Shown here in pieces: positions 7,730 through 16,111 of a stretch of DNA of 44,285 nucleotides. Under the pieces are notes generated by a model that did not search any database, was not told the origin of the DNA, and saw only the letters and a list, made by a program, of their open reading frames with translations. How positions within the stretch are numbered: the stretch's first letter is position 1; each line of letters opens with the position of its first letter. The position numbers were made by a program, and so were the translations under genes. The stretch is from positions 1 through 44,285 of the forward strand of contig JAFRRP010000041.1 of the NCBI GenBank assembly GCA_017428085.1. The letters are read 5' to 3'. Source of the DNA: Clostridia bacterium (GTDB lineage Bacteria > Bacillota > Clostridia > Oscillospirales > Acutalibacteraceae).

Positions 7730-8095
7730 TGCGGCATGACGGAAGGAAGAAGCCCGTTGACTGACCCCCGGGAGCCTGCGCCGCCGGTTCCCGTAAAGCG
7801 GGCCCCGCATCCCCGCCGGGGGCGAAACCGGTCGGATGGACGGCGTTCGCCGCAAAAAGGATCGCAAGCACGATGACAACGCGCTTTTTCCCTGCGGTCT
7901 TTTCTTTTTTCTCGCCTTTTCCGCAGAAAAGGAATCGGCCGTCCGTTCATTTGTGATATCCTTTCTTCGGACGGACCTTTATGGTTCACGATATCCTTTC
8001 GAACGGTTAATGCAATTCCATCATAAATATATCGTGATTTACGGTCATTTTGTTCGACGGCGCGGATTTCTTCTTGATAAAAATCCGCGTTCCTC
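7730..8095. other. About 365 bases without a convincing gene
   Basis: A plus-strand open frame of 99 codons (7836-8135) and a minus-strand one of 135 codons (8127-7720) exist, but neither has a ribosome site, family motif or protein-like composition. The stretch contains GC-rich short inverted repeats (7765-7840), a repeated GATATCCTTTC (near 7966 and 8000) and a hairpin CGCGGATTT/AAATCCGCG (8061-8069 with 8081-8089) just before the promoter at 8096. Confidence 0.6.
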
Positions 8096-8124
8096 TTGCA
8101 TTTATCCGCCCGCTGCGGTATACT
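8096..8124 (+). promoter_or_regulatory. Sigma-A-type promoter for the exported metallophosphoesterase
   Basis: TTGCAT (8096-8101), 17-base spacer, TATACT (8119-8124). The first base of the transcript should be near 8131, about 30 bases before the start codon. Confidence 0.75.
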
Positions 8125-8163
8125 CAAAAGTGTGAAATGCCTTTGAGAAGGGAGATATTATTG

Positions 8164-9126
8164 ATGAAATTTGTTTTTCTGCGGATGATCTCGATTTTTG
8201 TGGCGGTCTGTATGCTCATGCTGTTCGCGCCGGCAGGACCGGATTCCGAACCGTATGGCGTGAAGGACCCGGACGCCTGCCTGATGAATTTGACCGTATT
8301 TTCCGACATTCACGTTGAAAGCAACAATTACCCGCGTTACAGGGCGATCGCGACGTGTATGAAGAACGCGGGGCAGTTCCAGGGAAAAAGGGACGCGATC
8401 CTTTCCCTCGGCGACAGTACCATGAACGGCCAGAACATTGAAAATATGATCCTGCACGGTACGATCTCGCTGCTTCTGAAAAACGAAAGAATCATCCCCA
8501 TCGCGGGCAACCATGATTTCGGCAACGGAGAAGGCGATTTCAAAAGGATCCAGCAGCGCTGGTATACATACACCGAAGCGTTCTTCGGCAAAAAGCTGAC
8601 CACTCCGTATTATTATGACGAGGTAAACGGCTGCCGTTTCATCATTCTTGCCAACGAGCAGCAGAACATCGACAATATGCACATGTCCGACGATCAGTAC
8701 GCGTGGCTTGCGCTTCAGCTGGAGGACGCGGCGCGCACCGGTATGCCGACCTTTGTCCTTGCGCATTACCCGCCGAGAATGGCGAAACCGATCAATCCCG
8801 ATTCGCAGTACGATCTCTGCCGGATGCTTGCGGAATTCAACCGTGAGCACGACGTGTTTTATCTCTGCGGCCATCTCCACAGCCTGCCGAGCGCAACGAC
8901 CTTCCATGCGTGGAGCGGCTTCCCGGAGGCGTATCTTCCGAGCCTGTCCTTCCTGAACGAAGCGGGCGAGATCTTTGACGGCACCGGCTACGGCATGCAG
9001 GTCGAATTATACGCCGACAGCGTCGTTTTCCGCGTCCGCAATTACTATACGGGCGAATGGGCGGAGCTTAACGGCGCGCCTCACGAGGCGACGTATATGC
9101 TGAAGAACCCGATCGCGGTTGACTGA
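8164..9126 (+). CDS. Exported metallophosphoesterase (calcineurin-like)
   Basis: About 320 residues. The N-terminus (basic FLRMIS, then a hydrophobic stretch to LFAPAG near residue 22) is a signal peptide or anchor. The catalytic metallophosphoesterase motifs follow in order: FSDIHVES (D-x-H), LGDSTMNG (GD), AGNHDFG (GNHD), LAHYPP (H) and CGHLHS (GHxH). The enzyme should hydrolyse phosphate mono- or diesters outside the membrane with two metal ions; the substrate is unknown. An upstream ATG at 8050 is in frame but lies before the promoter. The chosen ATG follows GAAGGGAGAT by a suitable distance; a TTG directly before it is a possible alternative. The following gene, also exported, is 72 bases downstream. 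Confidence 0.85.
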   Translation: MKFVFLRMISIFVAVCMLMLFAPAGPDSEPYGVKDPDACLMNLTVFSDIHVESNNYPRYRAIATCMKNAGQFQGKRDAILSLGDSTMNGQNIENMILHGTISLLLKNERIIPIAGNHDFGNGEGDFKRIQQRWYTYTEAFFGKKLTTPYYYDEVNGCRFIILANEQQNIDNMHMSDDQYAWLALQLEDAARTGMPTFVLAHYPPRMAKPINPDSQYDLCRMLAEFNREHDVFYLCGHLHSLPSATTFHAWSGFPEAYLPSLSFLNEAGEIFDGTGYGMQVELYADSVVFRVRNYYTGEWAELNGAPHEATYMLKNPIAVD

Positions 9127-9198
9127 CAATTGTATTGTTGTTGAAATAAAACCGGGGCGCGCCGGAAAAAAGCAAATCATAACAAAAGGAGTATTTGT

Positions 9199-9765
9199 AT
9201 GACTCTGCCAAGATCCATTCGTGTCTTTTTGCTGTCCATTTTATGTTTTTTTCTCAATCTTCCGATCGGGATCGACGTGCCCGGAAGATGCGAAGTAACC
9301 TCATGTACGCTTGATAACGGTCCCGTTGTCTGCGAGCAGTCGCAGGAAGGGTATACTTTTGACTTTACCATTCAATGCAGGCAGATACGGCGTTCCGTGA
9401 TGGTGGATGAATGCAGATCCTATCACCTGGGGGTCAAGGTGTTTGATTACGATGAGGAAAAGGCGCAGTGGCCGGACGACGTGATCAACTACCAGTTTGA
9501 CGAGGAGGATCTGGAAAACGGTTACGATCCCAAGGATTATTACCGAGAAAACGTCCTTTTTTATGACGTGTTCCCCGCGGTGGAATCGTCTTTTACGTTT
9601 GAGTTCGTTGATGATCCCATCCTGGTCCGCGAGGGGGACGAATATGCCTACGGCGTTCACGTTACGCTGCCTTCGGATACGCCCGCCGGGACCTACAGCG
9701 TTACTTTTGAGATCGCATACAGATTCGGAGAATTCATTTATAAAGATATCCTCATCGTGCCCTGA
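9199..9765 (+). CDS. Exported protein of unknown function, beta-sandwich-like
   Basis: 188 residues with an N-terminal signal peptide (MTLPRSIRVFLLSILCFF, cleavage probably near residue 25-30). The mature part is acidic (DYDEEKAQWPDD, FDEEDLENGYDPKDYY), has four to five Cys residues in its first half and ends with alternating hydrophobic strands (TPAGTYSVTFEIAYRFGEF) reminiscent of an Ig-like or beta-sandwich domain. I do not recognise the family. AAAGGAG precedes the ATG by eight bases. It lies behind the metallophosphoesterase on the same strand and may share its transcript. Confidence 0.7.
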   Translation: MTLPRSIRVFLLSILCFFLNLPIGIDVPGRCEVTSCTLDNGPVVCEQSQEGYTFDFTIQCRQIRRSVMVDECRSYHLGVKVFDYDEEKAQWPDDVINYQFDEEDLENGYDPKDYYRENVLFYDVFPAVESSFTFEFVDDPILVREGDEYAYGVHVTLPSDTPAGTYSVTFEIAYRFGEFIYKDILIVP

Positions 9766-9871
9766 TCGCAGTCGCCTGCGTTTTCGGTCCTGTCTTGCGG
9801 CGGGGCCGTTTTTGCTGTTTGACAGGTCCCGGGCGTTAAGACCGTATCTTTTTTGTCGCCCGTAAAAGCAG

Positions 9872-9913
9872 GAAAAAAGATTTGCCCCGCTTTCCGTGCA
9901 GGGAAGGCGGGGC
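9872..9913 (-). terminator. Rho-independent terminator of the PAP2 gene
   Basis: Read on the minus strand: hairpin GCCCCGC...GCGGGGC (9913-9884, inner TTCC/GGAA pairs) followed by AAATCTTTTTT. It lies 18 bases past the PAP2 stop. Confidence 0.85.
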
Positions 9914-9930
9914 TTGTATCTGTGCGGCTG

Positions 9931-10623
9931 TCACGCCGCTTTCTTTTTCTTGAACAGGTCGCGGATATCTCTCGTCATGATGACGTTGCCCAGCTTGCCC
10001 TTCACGAAGACCTTATCGTACAGCAGTTTTACAAGGAAGTAAGCTATAATGCCGGCAACGGAGCCCACGATGATGCCGCCCAGAATGTCGCTGGGGAAGT
10101 GGACCATGATGTAGTTCCGCGTGGCGCCCAACGCGATGACGAACAGGAACGCCAGCCAGCTGACTTTCTTTTTGCCGTTCAGAAACACGGGCCACATGGC
10201 GGCCGCCGCGGAGGTGGTGTGGCCGGAGGGGAACGAATACTCGCTTTCCAGCCCGTGACCGACGGAGATCCACCAATCCTGGAAGGTCTGCGTGGTGGAG
10301 TAGGGGCGGGGACGCGCCACTACGTTTTTGATGGTGATGTTGGTCAGCAGCGCGCCGATGATGATGCCGCCCACCATACCGAAGCCCACCTTGCGGGTCT
10401 TCTTGAAGAGCATCAGGATCAGCGCCACCACGATCAGGAAAATCCCGTCGTCGCCGAGGCGCGTGAAGCACTCGTTGAAAACGTCCAAAAACTTGCCCAT
10501 GGAACCTGCGTGCAGGTTGTGATAGAATTCCAAAATCTTGTAGTCGAAATTCTGGAATACCGAATTCATCCATTGGGCAATGGCGGTCATCTGTTCCGCC
10601 GGAACAAGGGCAGGTAAGTCCAT
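9931..10623 (-). CDS. PAP2-family membrane phosphatase
   Basis: Integral membrane phosphatase of the PAP2 superfamily, 230 residues with about five or six hydrophobic segments. All three catalytic motifs are present: KNVVARPRP, PSGHTTSA and GATRNYIMVHFPSD, the last two containing the catalytic His residues. Family members dephosphorylate undecaprenyl pyrophosphate or phosphatidic acid/phosphatidylglycerol phosphate on the outer membrane face; which applies here is not decidable. The C-terminus is strongly basic (LFKKKKAA). GGAGATATC precedes the ATG. A TATAAT lies at 10658-10653 on the minus strand, though no good -35 box is correctly spaced. Confidence 0.92.
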   Translation of the reverse strand: MDLPALVPAEQMTAIAQWMNSVFQNFDYKILEFYHNLHAGSMGKFLDVFNECFTRLGDDGIFLIVVALILMLFKKTRKVGFGMVGGIIIGALLTNITIKNVVARPRPYSTTQTFQDWWISVGHGLESEYSFPSGHTTSAAAAMWPVFLNGKKKVSWLAFLFVIALGATRNYIMVHFPSDILGGIIVGSVAGIIAYFLVKLLYDKVFVKGKLGNVIMTRDIRDLFKKKKAA

Positions 10624-10712
10624 ATGATATCTCCTTTTTCGTTTATGATACTATTATACTAATACAAGCGGGAGCATAATGCAATGTTTTTTTTAGAGGA
10701 GAAAGGGGATCT

Positions 10713-13700
10713 TTACAGATTTTCCAATCCCACGCTGGCGCGCAGGATCAGCCGCGCGTCGGCGGAGGTCACCTTGCCGTCCTTATCCGCGTCGCACGCG
10801 TAATACGCCGCGCTGCCCTCCGGGTAATCCTCCAGGCCGACGGACCGGCGCAGCGCCAGCCGCGCGTCGGCGGAGGTGATCCTGCCGTCGCCGTCCGCGT
10901 CGCCGGGCACGTAGGTCTCGCCGCCCGGCGTCACAAAGCGGGTGTGCCCGCAGATATCGCACTCCGTATCGGCGTAGGAGCTGTACTCGTGGGTACATTC
11001 CGCGATCTTCACGTAGTTGTAATTGGTCAGGGCGGTGGTCTTGTCCCACAGCTTTTTGCTCTCCTCCGATTTGCCGTTTGCGACCGTCACCATGGTGCCG
11101 TTTTTGTGGCTGAACGTTGTTTCCCCGCTGACGGCCTGCTCCGCGCCGACTGCCTCAAAGGTGCTTTCGGTCAGCGTGAAGGTCGTGGAGATCACGGCGA
11201 TATTGGTGTCGGCGGAGGCGTACATGACGCTGTTTTTCAGCGTGACCTGATCCAACGCGGCCGCGGCGCACGCCTTAACGCGGTTATCCTTGTCGGCGGC
11301 GATGGCGACGGTGCTGTTTTCGATATGGATGCTGCCGGCGGTGGCCGCCATGCCGATGTGTCCCGCGTTGAGCCCCACGGTGCTGTCGCGGATCGTGATG
11401 TCCGCGCCTGTCTCGTTGACGGTGACGGCGTTGTGGTTGGAGTAGACCATCAGCTCGCAGCCGTCGATCGTCAGTCCGTCGGGGCACAGGATCGTATTGT
11501 CCAGCCGCGCCGTGGTGTTCAGGATCGTCAGTTTTCCGCCTTTGATCGTACACTTGCCGTTTACCACGCAGACGGAGGCGCTGTGATCCGTGTAAACGCC
11601 GTCCAGCGCGATGGCGTTTTCGCCGTTGAAGATCATCTCGATATCCATATCCTTCACCAGGACGCCGAAGGAATAATTCTTGTACGCCTGGGCGAAGGTG
11701 GTGATCTTCATGCCGTTGAAGGTCAACGTTTTCGCCTCCGGGTCAAAGGAAACCAACCCGTTGCCGAACACGTCCCTGTAGTTTTCCTCGTTTACCTGCA
11801 CGCCGCCGATCCAGATATCGTACTGCTTCGGGATGGTGATCAGGCCGGAAAGCTCCATGTGGCTGCCTCCCACCTTGCCGGCGCCCACGGCGCGGGCCGT
11901 TTCGGTGTCCACGTAGTAGAAGCCGGATTGGCCGGTCTGTCCGTTGAAGAACGCCCAGAACAGCTCGTTGGTATCGCGGTCGAACGCCATGGACTGGGCG
12001 CCGTCCGGATCAAGACCGGTATCGCCGATCCTTTCCGCCGCGCCTGTGGCAAGGTCGATCCGGTACAGGATGCCCGCCAGATCGATCCCGTAGCATTCGC
12101 CCGCCCGGTTGAATGCCAGCGTCAGCAGCTCGTCCTCGGTGCCTGAGATCGAAGATACCCATCGGGAGTCGCCGTTACGCACGTCGATGGAGAAGATCGC
12201 GCGCTCCATGTTGAAGGTGCCCAGGCCGTACATGGCGTCCGTCACGTAGTCGTAGGACATGTCGCCGAAGGAGAACCGCACCGATTCGTTGATGAACTCG
12301 GGCGCGCCGATATTGGCGCCGTCCAGCTTGACGCGCCAGAACCGGAAGGGGAGCGCGTTGGTCACGCCGTAAATGTACCCGTTGTAGTATTCCGCCGCGC
12401 CGGTGTGTTCCACGCCGACGCCGATCTGGGCCGGCTTCGTCACGTCGTCGGAGGTAAAGCCGATCCAGCGGTTGGCGTACCTGCCGGAGCTGTCGAAGAA
12501 GGGAAGCGCGTACCACACTTTTTCGGACCGGAACAGTTTTTCGATATGCACATAAGCGTTGTTGACGTAGGTGGCTTCCGTGGGCTCCGGGATCAGGGAG
12601 CCGGGCGTCTCGTCCCCCGCGAAGACCACCGGCGCGTAGCTGGTATACTTCGGCGACTTGCGCAGGGCGTTGCCGCCCGCGGCGGCCGAAGTGAGCTCGG
12701 AGGTGCCTGCCACGGTCAATGTATCGGCATAAATGCCGCAACTCGATTTCGCTTTTGCCGCGTTCGCGGTGATCGTGCCGCCTGCCAGCGCCACGGTTTT
12801 GCCGGTGACGGCGTAGCTCATGCCTCCCGATGCGCCGGAGGGCTCTTTGCTCTCCGCGCGCAGCGCGCCGCCCTTTACCGTGACGGATGTCTTGGCGTAC
12901 AGCCCGTAGCACCTTTCCGCGCCCGCGCCGCTTTGCGCCGTCAGCGTGCCGCCCCGGACGGTGATCCCTTTCTGAGAACTCAGCACGTACACGCCGATGC
13001 TGAAGCTGCGGGCGCCGCCGCCCACGCCGGTCAGCGTGGAGGAATCGTCCAGATCCGTGGCGCCGCCGCTTCTTACGCCGTAGCTGACGCTGTCGGCGTT
13101 TTCTCTGTTGGCGCCGCCTTCGCCGGTCAGGGAGGAGGCCTCCGTCACGGAGATCGCCCCGTTGGCGGAAACGCCCAACATCGTCGCCGCTTTGCCGCTT
13201 GCCGCGTTGACCGAGGCCATTTCCGATACGGTCAGGTTGCCGCTGGCGGTGCTGGCGACGTAGATCCCGGCGCTGTTGGTCGCCGCGTTGCCGCCCTTGG
13301 CCTGCAGCGTGCTGCCGGTGACGGAACACGCGCCGATGCGCACATAGATACCGAAGGCGTCCGTCAGCGCGTCGCCGGAGGCCACGGTCAGGCGGCCGCC
13401 GCCCGTAACGGTCAGCCCGTTGGCGGCGTAAATGCCGTAAGCCGTTTCCGCCGGATCGTGGGAAAAGCCGCCCACGGTGTTGGCGCTGCCGTCCGTCAGG
13501 CACAGCGTCAGCGCGTCCTCGGCGTAGAGATAGGCGTTGTTGTACCTTCCTTCGCCGATCTGCGCGCCGTTCAGCGTCAGCGTCTGCGCGTCCTTATCGT
13601 AGGCCGCCTTGCCGTCGCCGAGAATATCGTAGCAGTTGTAGTTGTTGACTCTTTGGCCGTTGACCCACAGCCCGTATTCGATCACAGGACGAACAAAATA

Positions 13701-14741
13701 GACGCTTTTCGCCGCTTTGATCTCGTCGTTTTCCGTCACCACGTAGTAAAGCCCTTCGTCGTAACGGGCGGAGGCGGCATATTGGCAGCCGGCTTCCGAA
13801 GCGTTATAAAACGAGGCGCCGGTCACGTTGTATTCTTTATGGATCTCGAATCTGCCGTAGTTGGAAAAGACCGCGTACTGTCCGCCGGTGGCGTAGACGA
13901 AACCGGAAGTAACGCGCAGCGGGACGGCGGTCTCGGCGCCGAGTTTGATCCCACAGCCGTTTTCCCCCACCGCTTTGGCTTTCAGCGAGCCGCCGGCGAC
14001 GGTCAGCTCTTTTTGGATCAGCAGCGCGTCGCCCGCTTCCCCGGCGGATCGGTTGGCGATGGAGGATACCGCGGCGCTCTTTTCCACCGTCATTGCTCCG
14101 CCCGCGTAAACGCCGACGGAAACGGCGGGAAAGAATTCGGAATCCGGCCGGAAGCTGACGGCGTTCAATACGGCGTTGTCTGTGACGGTGAGGTCGGAGG
14201 CGGCGTACAGACCGTAGCCGCAGGTGCCGACGGCGCTCGTCAGGCCGCCGCCCTTGGCGTCTACGGCGACACTGTTGCCGAGAACCACTGTTTCCGCGCA
14301 GATGCCCGCGGTCTGATAAGTGGAAAGCCCGCCGGTCACGGTCAGCGCGCCGGTGCCGGTCACGGTCAGCGTGCCGCCGCACCATACGCCGCAGTTGGTG
14401 ACGTTATGCCCCATGCTGAACACGGAGGCGACGGTGTTCTCGCCGTATACCGCCACCGTGAGGTCGCCGGGCGCGTAGATCACGCCGCAGCGCCCGTCGG
14501 CTTCCCCGATCTCCTCGTGGACTCTTGTCATGGTCGCGTCGGTGAGCGTCAGAACGCCGTCTTTCGGTGAATAGGAGGCCGTCCCGGCTCCGCAGCGGAT
14601 GCCCGCGGCGTTTTCCGAAGTGATCCGCGTCCCGTTGACCCATACGTCGTAAGCGACCGGTTCCGAAAAGGCCGCGGCGGAGCAAAGCGCCGCCAGCAGC
14701 GCCGCCGTAAGGATGGATGCGATATATTTTACGGATCTCAT
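10713..14741 (-). CDS. Giant secreted beta-helix/dockerin protein
   Basis: 1342 residues. A signal peptide (residues 1-26, ending ALCSAAAFSEP) directs export. A motif of the type YDVWVNGTRIT...LTLTDA recurs near residues 30, 353 and 973, each opening a long Ser/Thr/Ala/Gly-rich stretch with repeats such as GTLTVTGTGALTVTGG that suggest right-handed beta-helices, similar in style to Cthe_2159-type carbohydrate-binding modules. Residues about 735-960 look like a beta-propeller (ALPFFDSS, FNRAGECYGIDLAG, MAFDRDTNELFWAF). The last 66 residues are a type I dockerin with two Ca-binding repeats (DADGDGRITSADARLALRR, DADKDGKVTSADARLILRA). It probably binds polysaccharide and docks to a cohesin; no cohesin is in the window. 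Confidence 0.85.
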   Translation of the reverse strand: MRSVKYIASILTAALLAALCSAAAFSEPVAYDVWVNGTRITSENAAGIRCGAGTASYSPKDGVLTLTDATMTRVHEEIGEADGRCGVIYAPGDLTVAVYGENTVASVFSMGHNVTNCGVWCGGTLTVTGTGALTVTGGLSTYQTAGICAETVVLGNSVAVDAKGGGLTSAVGTCGYGLYAASDLTVTDNAVLNAVSFRPDSEFFPAVSVGVYAGGAMTVEKSAAVSSIANRSAGEAGDALLIQKELTVAGGSLKAKAVGENGCGIKLGAETAVPLRVTSGFVYATGGQYAVFSNYGRFEIHKEYNVTGASFYNASEAGCQYAASARYDEGLYYVVTENDEIKAAKSVYFVRPVIEYGLWVNGQRVNNYNCYDILGDGKAAYDKDAQTLTLNGAQIGEGRYNNAYLYAEDALTLCLTDGSANTVGGFSHDPAETAYGIYAANGLTVTGGGRLTVASGDALTDAFGIYVRIGACSVTGSTLQAKGGNAATNSAGIYVASTASGNLTVSEMASVNAASGKAATMLGVSANGAISVTEASSLTGEGGANRENADSVSYGVRSGGATDLDDSSTLTGVGGGARSFSIGVYVLSSQKGITVRGGTLTAQSGAGAERCYGLYAKTSVTVKGGALRAESKEPSGASGGMSYAVTGKTVALAGGTITANAAKAKSSCGIYADTLTVAGTSELTSAAAGGNALRKSPKYTSYAPVVFAGDETPGSLIPEPTEATYVNNAYVHIEKLFRSEKVWYALPFFDSSGRYANRWIGFTSDDVTKPAQIGVGVEHTGAAEYYNGYIYGVTNALPFRFWRVKLDGANIGAPEFINESVRFSFGDMSYDYVTDAMYGLGTFNMERAIFSIDVRNGDSRWVSSISGTEDELLTLAFNRAGECYGIDLAGILYRIDLATGAAERIGDTGLDPDGAQSMAFDRDTNELFWAFFNGQTGQSGFYYVDTETARAVGAGKVGGSHMELSGLITIPKQYDIWIGGVQVNEENYRDVFGNGLVSFDPEAKTLTFNGMKITTFAQAYKNYSFGVLVKDMDIEMIFNGENAIALDGVYTDHSASVCVVNGKCTIKGGKLTILNTTARLDNTILCPDGLTIDGCELMVYSNHNAVTVNETGADITIRDSTVGLNAGHIGMAATAGSIHIENSTVAIAADKDNRVKACAAAALDQVTLKNSVMYASADTNIAVISTTFTLTESTFEAVGAEQAVSGETTFSHKNGTMVTVANGKSEESKKLWDKTTALTNYNYVKIAECTHEYSSYADTECDICGHTRFVTPGGETYVPGDADGDGRITSADARLALRRSVGLEDYPEGSAAYYACDADKDGKVTSADARLILRASVGLENL

Positions 14742-14794
14742 ATGAATATGCCTCCGATGTTTCAGACTTGTCCCGAGAAAAACGATGTATAGTT

Positions 14795-14823
14795 ATTATA
14801 GAGGATAAAAGAATACTTTTCAA
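14795..14823 (-). promoter_or_regulatory. Sigma-A-type promoter of the dockerin gene
   Basis: On the minus strand TTGAAA (14823-14818), 17-base spacer, TATAAT (14800-14795). It lies about 55 bases before the start codon, which has GGAGG upstream. Confidence 0.8.
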
Positions 14824-14941
14824 TATTTATTTTGTGGGAATTTCTTCACTCAGCCGTTCGGCGGAGAAAGAACGATGCGCCGGATGGCGTCTGCCGTGCG
14901 GGTAGTGTAAAAAAAACTGTCAAAAAAAATGCAATTACGTA

Positions 14942-14970
14942 TTGACAAATCCGGTTCCATCATATATAAT
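14942..14970 (+). promoter_or_regulatory. Consensus sigma-A promoter of tRNA-Ala
   Basis: TTGACA (14942-14947), 17-base spacer, TATAAT (14965-14970): an exact match to consensus, 13 bases before the mature tRNA 5' end, as expected for a single-tRNA transcript. Confidence 0.93.
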
Positions 14971-14983
14971 TCAAAACTGTTGT

Positions 14984-15059
14984 GGGGCATTAGCTCAGCT
15001 GGGAGAGCGCTACACTGGCAGTGTAGAGGTCATCGGTTCGATCCCGACATGCTCCACCA
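14984..15059 (+). tRNA. tRNA-Ala, anticodon GGC
   Basis: 76-base cloverleaf. Acceptor stem GGGGCAT pairs with ATGCTCC (one G-T pair); anticodon stem CTACA/TGTAG encloses CTGGCAG with anticodon GGC at 15017-15019, reading GCC/GCU alanine codons. The T arm TTCGATC is normal, with one A-C mismatch at the stem base. CCA is encoded. It is a single-gene unit with its own promoter and terminator. Confidence 0.97.
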
Positions 15060-15060
15060 C

Positions 15061-15087
15061 AGACCGCCGGAAAGGCGGTCTTTTTTT
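15061..15087 (+). terminator. Rho-independent terminator of tRNA-Ala
   Basis: Stem AGACCGCC/GGCGGTCT with a GGAAA loop, followed by seven T. It begins two bases after the encoded CCA. The remaining 200 bases up to 15285 show nothing recognisable. Confidence 0.95.
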
Positions 15088-15285
15088 ACGGGGAACGGGC
15101 AGTTTCCCGTGAAAGACAATTCGAACGCCCGCCGATGTTGCCCTTACGGGCAACGGCGACGACGCGAACGAAAGCGCTTTGCGCTGCGGCGCAGCCGCGT
15201 CATGAGGAGCATCCGTCCTTTTTTGTCCTCTCCAGACGCAGTTTCGCGTTCCGTCCGCTTTTTCCGACGTCATAAAAATTTCCTA

Positions 15286-15314
15286 TTGATTTTATGACAG
15301 AATTGTGATATAAA
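15286..15314 (+). promoter_or_regulatory. Probable promoter of the exopolysaccharide locus
   Basis: TTGATT (15286-15291), 17-base spacer, TATAAA (15309-15314). A second TATAAT at 15322-15327 has no well-placed -35 box. The 5' leader would be about 60 bases. Confidence 0.65.
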
Positions 15315-15380
15315 TAGAATGTATAATACCGGATTGTGTTTTTTTTATGTCTGTTTTTCGTTTTAGATAAAGGACGTTAT

Positions 15381-16106
15381 ATGTTGGTCGATATCCATAA
15401 CCATATCATATACGGGGTTGACGACGGCGCGTCAAACGAGCAGGCCTCAATGGCGCTGATCGATATCGCCCGGAAGCACGACACCCGTATCATCTGTTTT
15501 ACCCCGCACGTCTATCCGGAGTATTTCGGCGACAACGCGGAGGCGATCGTCAGGCATTTCCGACGCATCACGGAAATGGCGGCGCCCGTCTTCCCTGATA
15601 TGCAGTTTTTCCTCGGCAGCGAGGTCCACTATACGCCCAGTACGCTGAACTGGATCAGGGACAACAAGGCGTTCACGATGAACGGGACGGATTACGTCCT
15701 GCTGGAGTTCGATACGGACGACGAGCTGGGGAAGATCCTGAAGGCGGTCTCGCAGATGCTCAACAGCGGTTATTGCCCGATCATCGCGCATCCCGAACGG
15801 TACGTCCGGTTCTGTTCCGCTTACAGGGAGATCGAAGAGATGCGCCGCGACGGCGTTTTGCTGCAGTGTGATTCCGGCGCTTTTACCGGCGATTTCGGTC
15901 TCGCCGAAAAACGGAAGGGAAAAGGCCTTCTGAAGCGGGGATTGGTCGATATGATCGCGTCGGATGCGCATTCCGTCGACGGGCGCGATTCGGATCTCAG
16001 CAGATGCGCCAAATATATCAGCGATCATTTCGGAGAAAAGTACTGCCGGGCGCTGTTTTATCAAACTCCGGCCACCGTACTCGGATTAAACGATAGGAGA
16101 GAGTGA
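15381..16106 (+). CDS. cpsB: CpsB/YwqE-type PHP-domain tyrosine-protein phosphatase
   Basis: Metal-dependent phosphatase that removes phosphate from the tyrosine tail of the CpsD-type kinase. The 241 residues form one PHP domain with the metal ligands in DIHNHIIYGVDDGA (residues 4-17), FTPHVYP, GSEVHYTPS, IAHPERY and IASDAHS. The frame is open from an ATG at 15336, but that lacks a ribosome site and the PHP domain starts directly at the ATG chosen here, which follows AAAGGAC. It opens a same-strand run of eleven genes. The start codon of the next gene lies five bases past its stop, so translation is probably coupled to the kinase modulator. Confidence 0.93.
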   Translation: MLVDIHNHIIYGVDDGASNEQASMALIDIARKHDTRIICFTPHVYPEYFGDNAEAIVRHFRRITEMAAPVFPDMQFFLGSEVHYTPSTLNWIRDNKAFTMNGTDYVLLEFDTDDELGKILKAVSQMLNSGYCPIIAHPERYVRFCSAYREIEEMRRDGVLLQCDSGAFTGDFGLAEKRKGKGLLKRGLVDMIASDAHSVDGRDSDLSRCAKYISDHFGEKYCRALFYQTPATVLGLNDRRE

Positions 16107-16111
16107 GCGTC

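Noticed and set aside
7836..8135. 99-codon plus-strand frame after rlmH
   Set aside because: No ribosome site, and it overlaps the promoter at 8096-8124; Phe/Arg/Lys-rich without domain features.
10653..10684. Complete promoter before the PAP2 gene
   Set aside because: TATAAT is present on the minus strand, but the nearest TTGCAT is 20 bases away and a 17-base position gives only CATTAT.
12405..14570. 721-codon plus-strand open frame inside the dockerin gene
   Set aside because: It mirrors the Ala/Gly/Thr-rich coding strand, lacks a ribosome site and contains no recognisable domain.
14984..15087. tRNA-Ala as an integration site for a mobile element
   Set aside because: No duplicated tRNA 3' end, integrase or foreign gene block is visible on either side; the following genes are a chromosomal polysaccharide locus.
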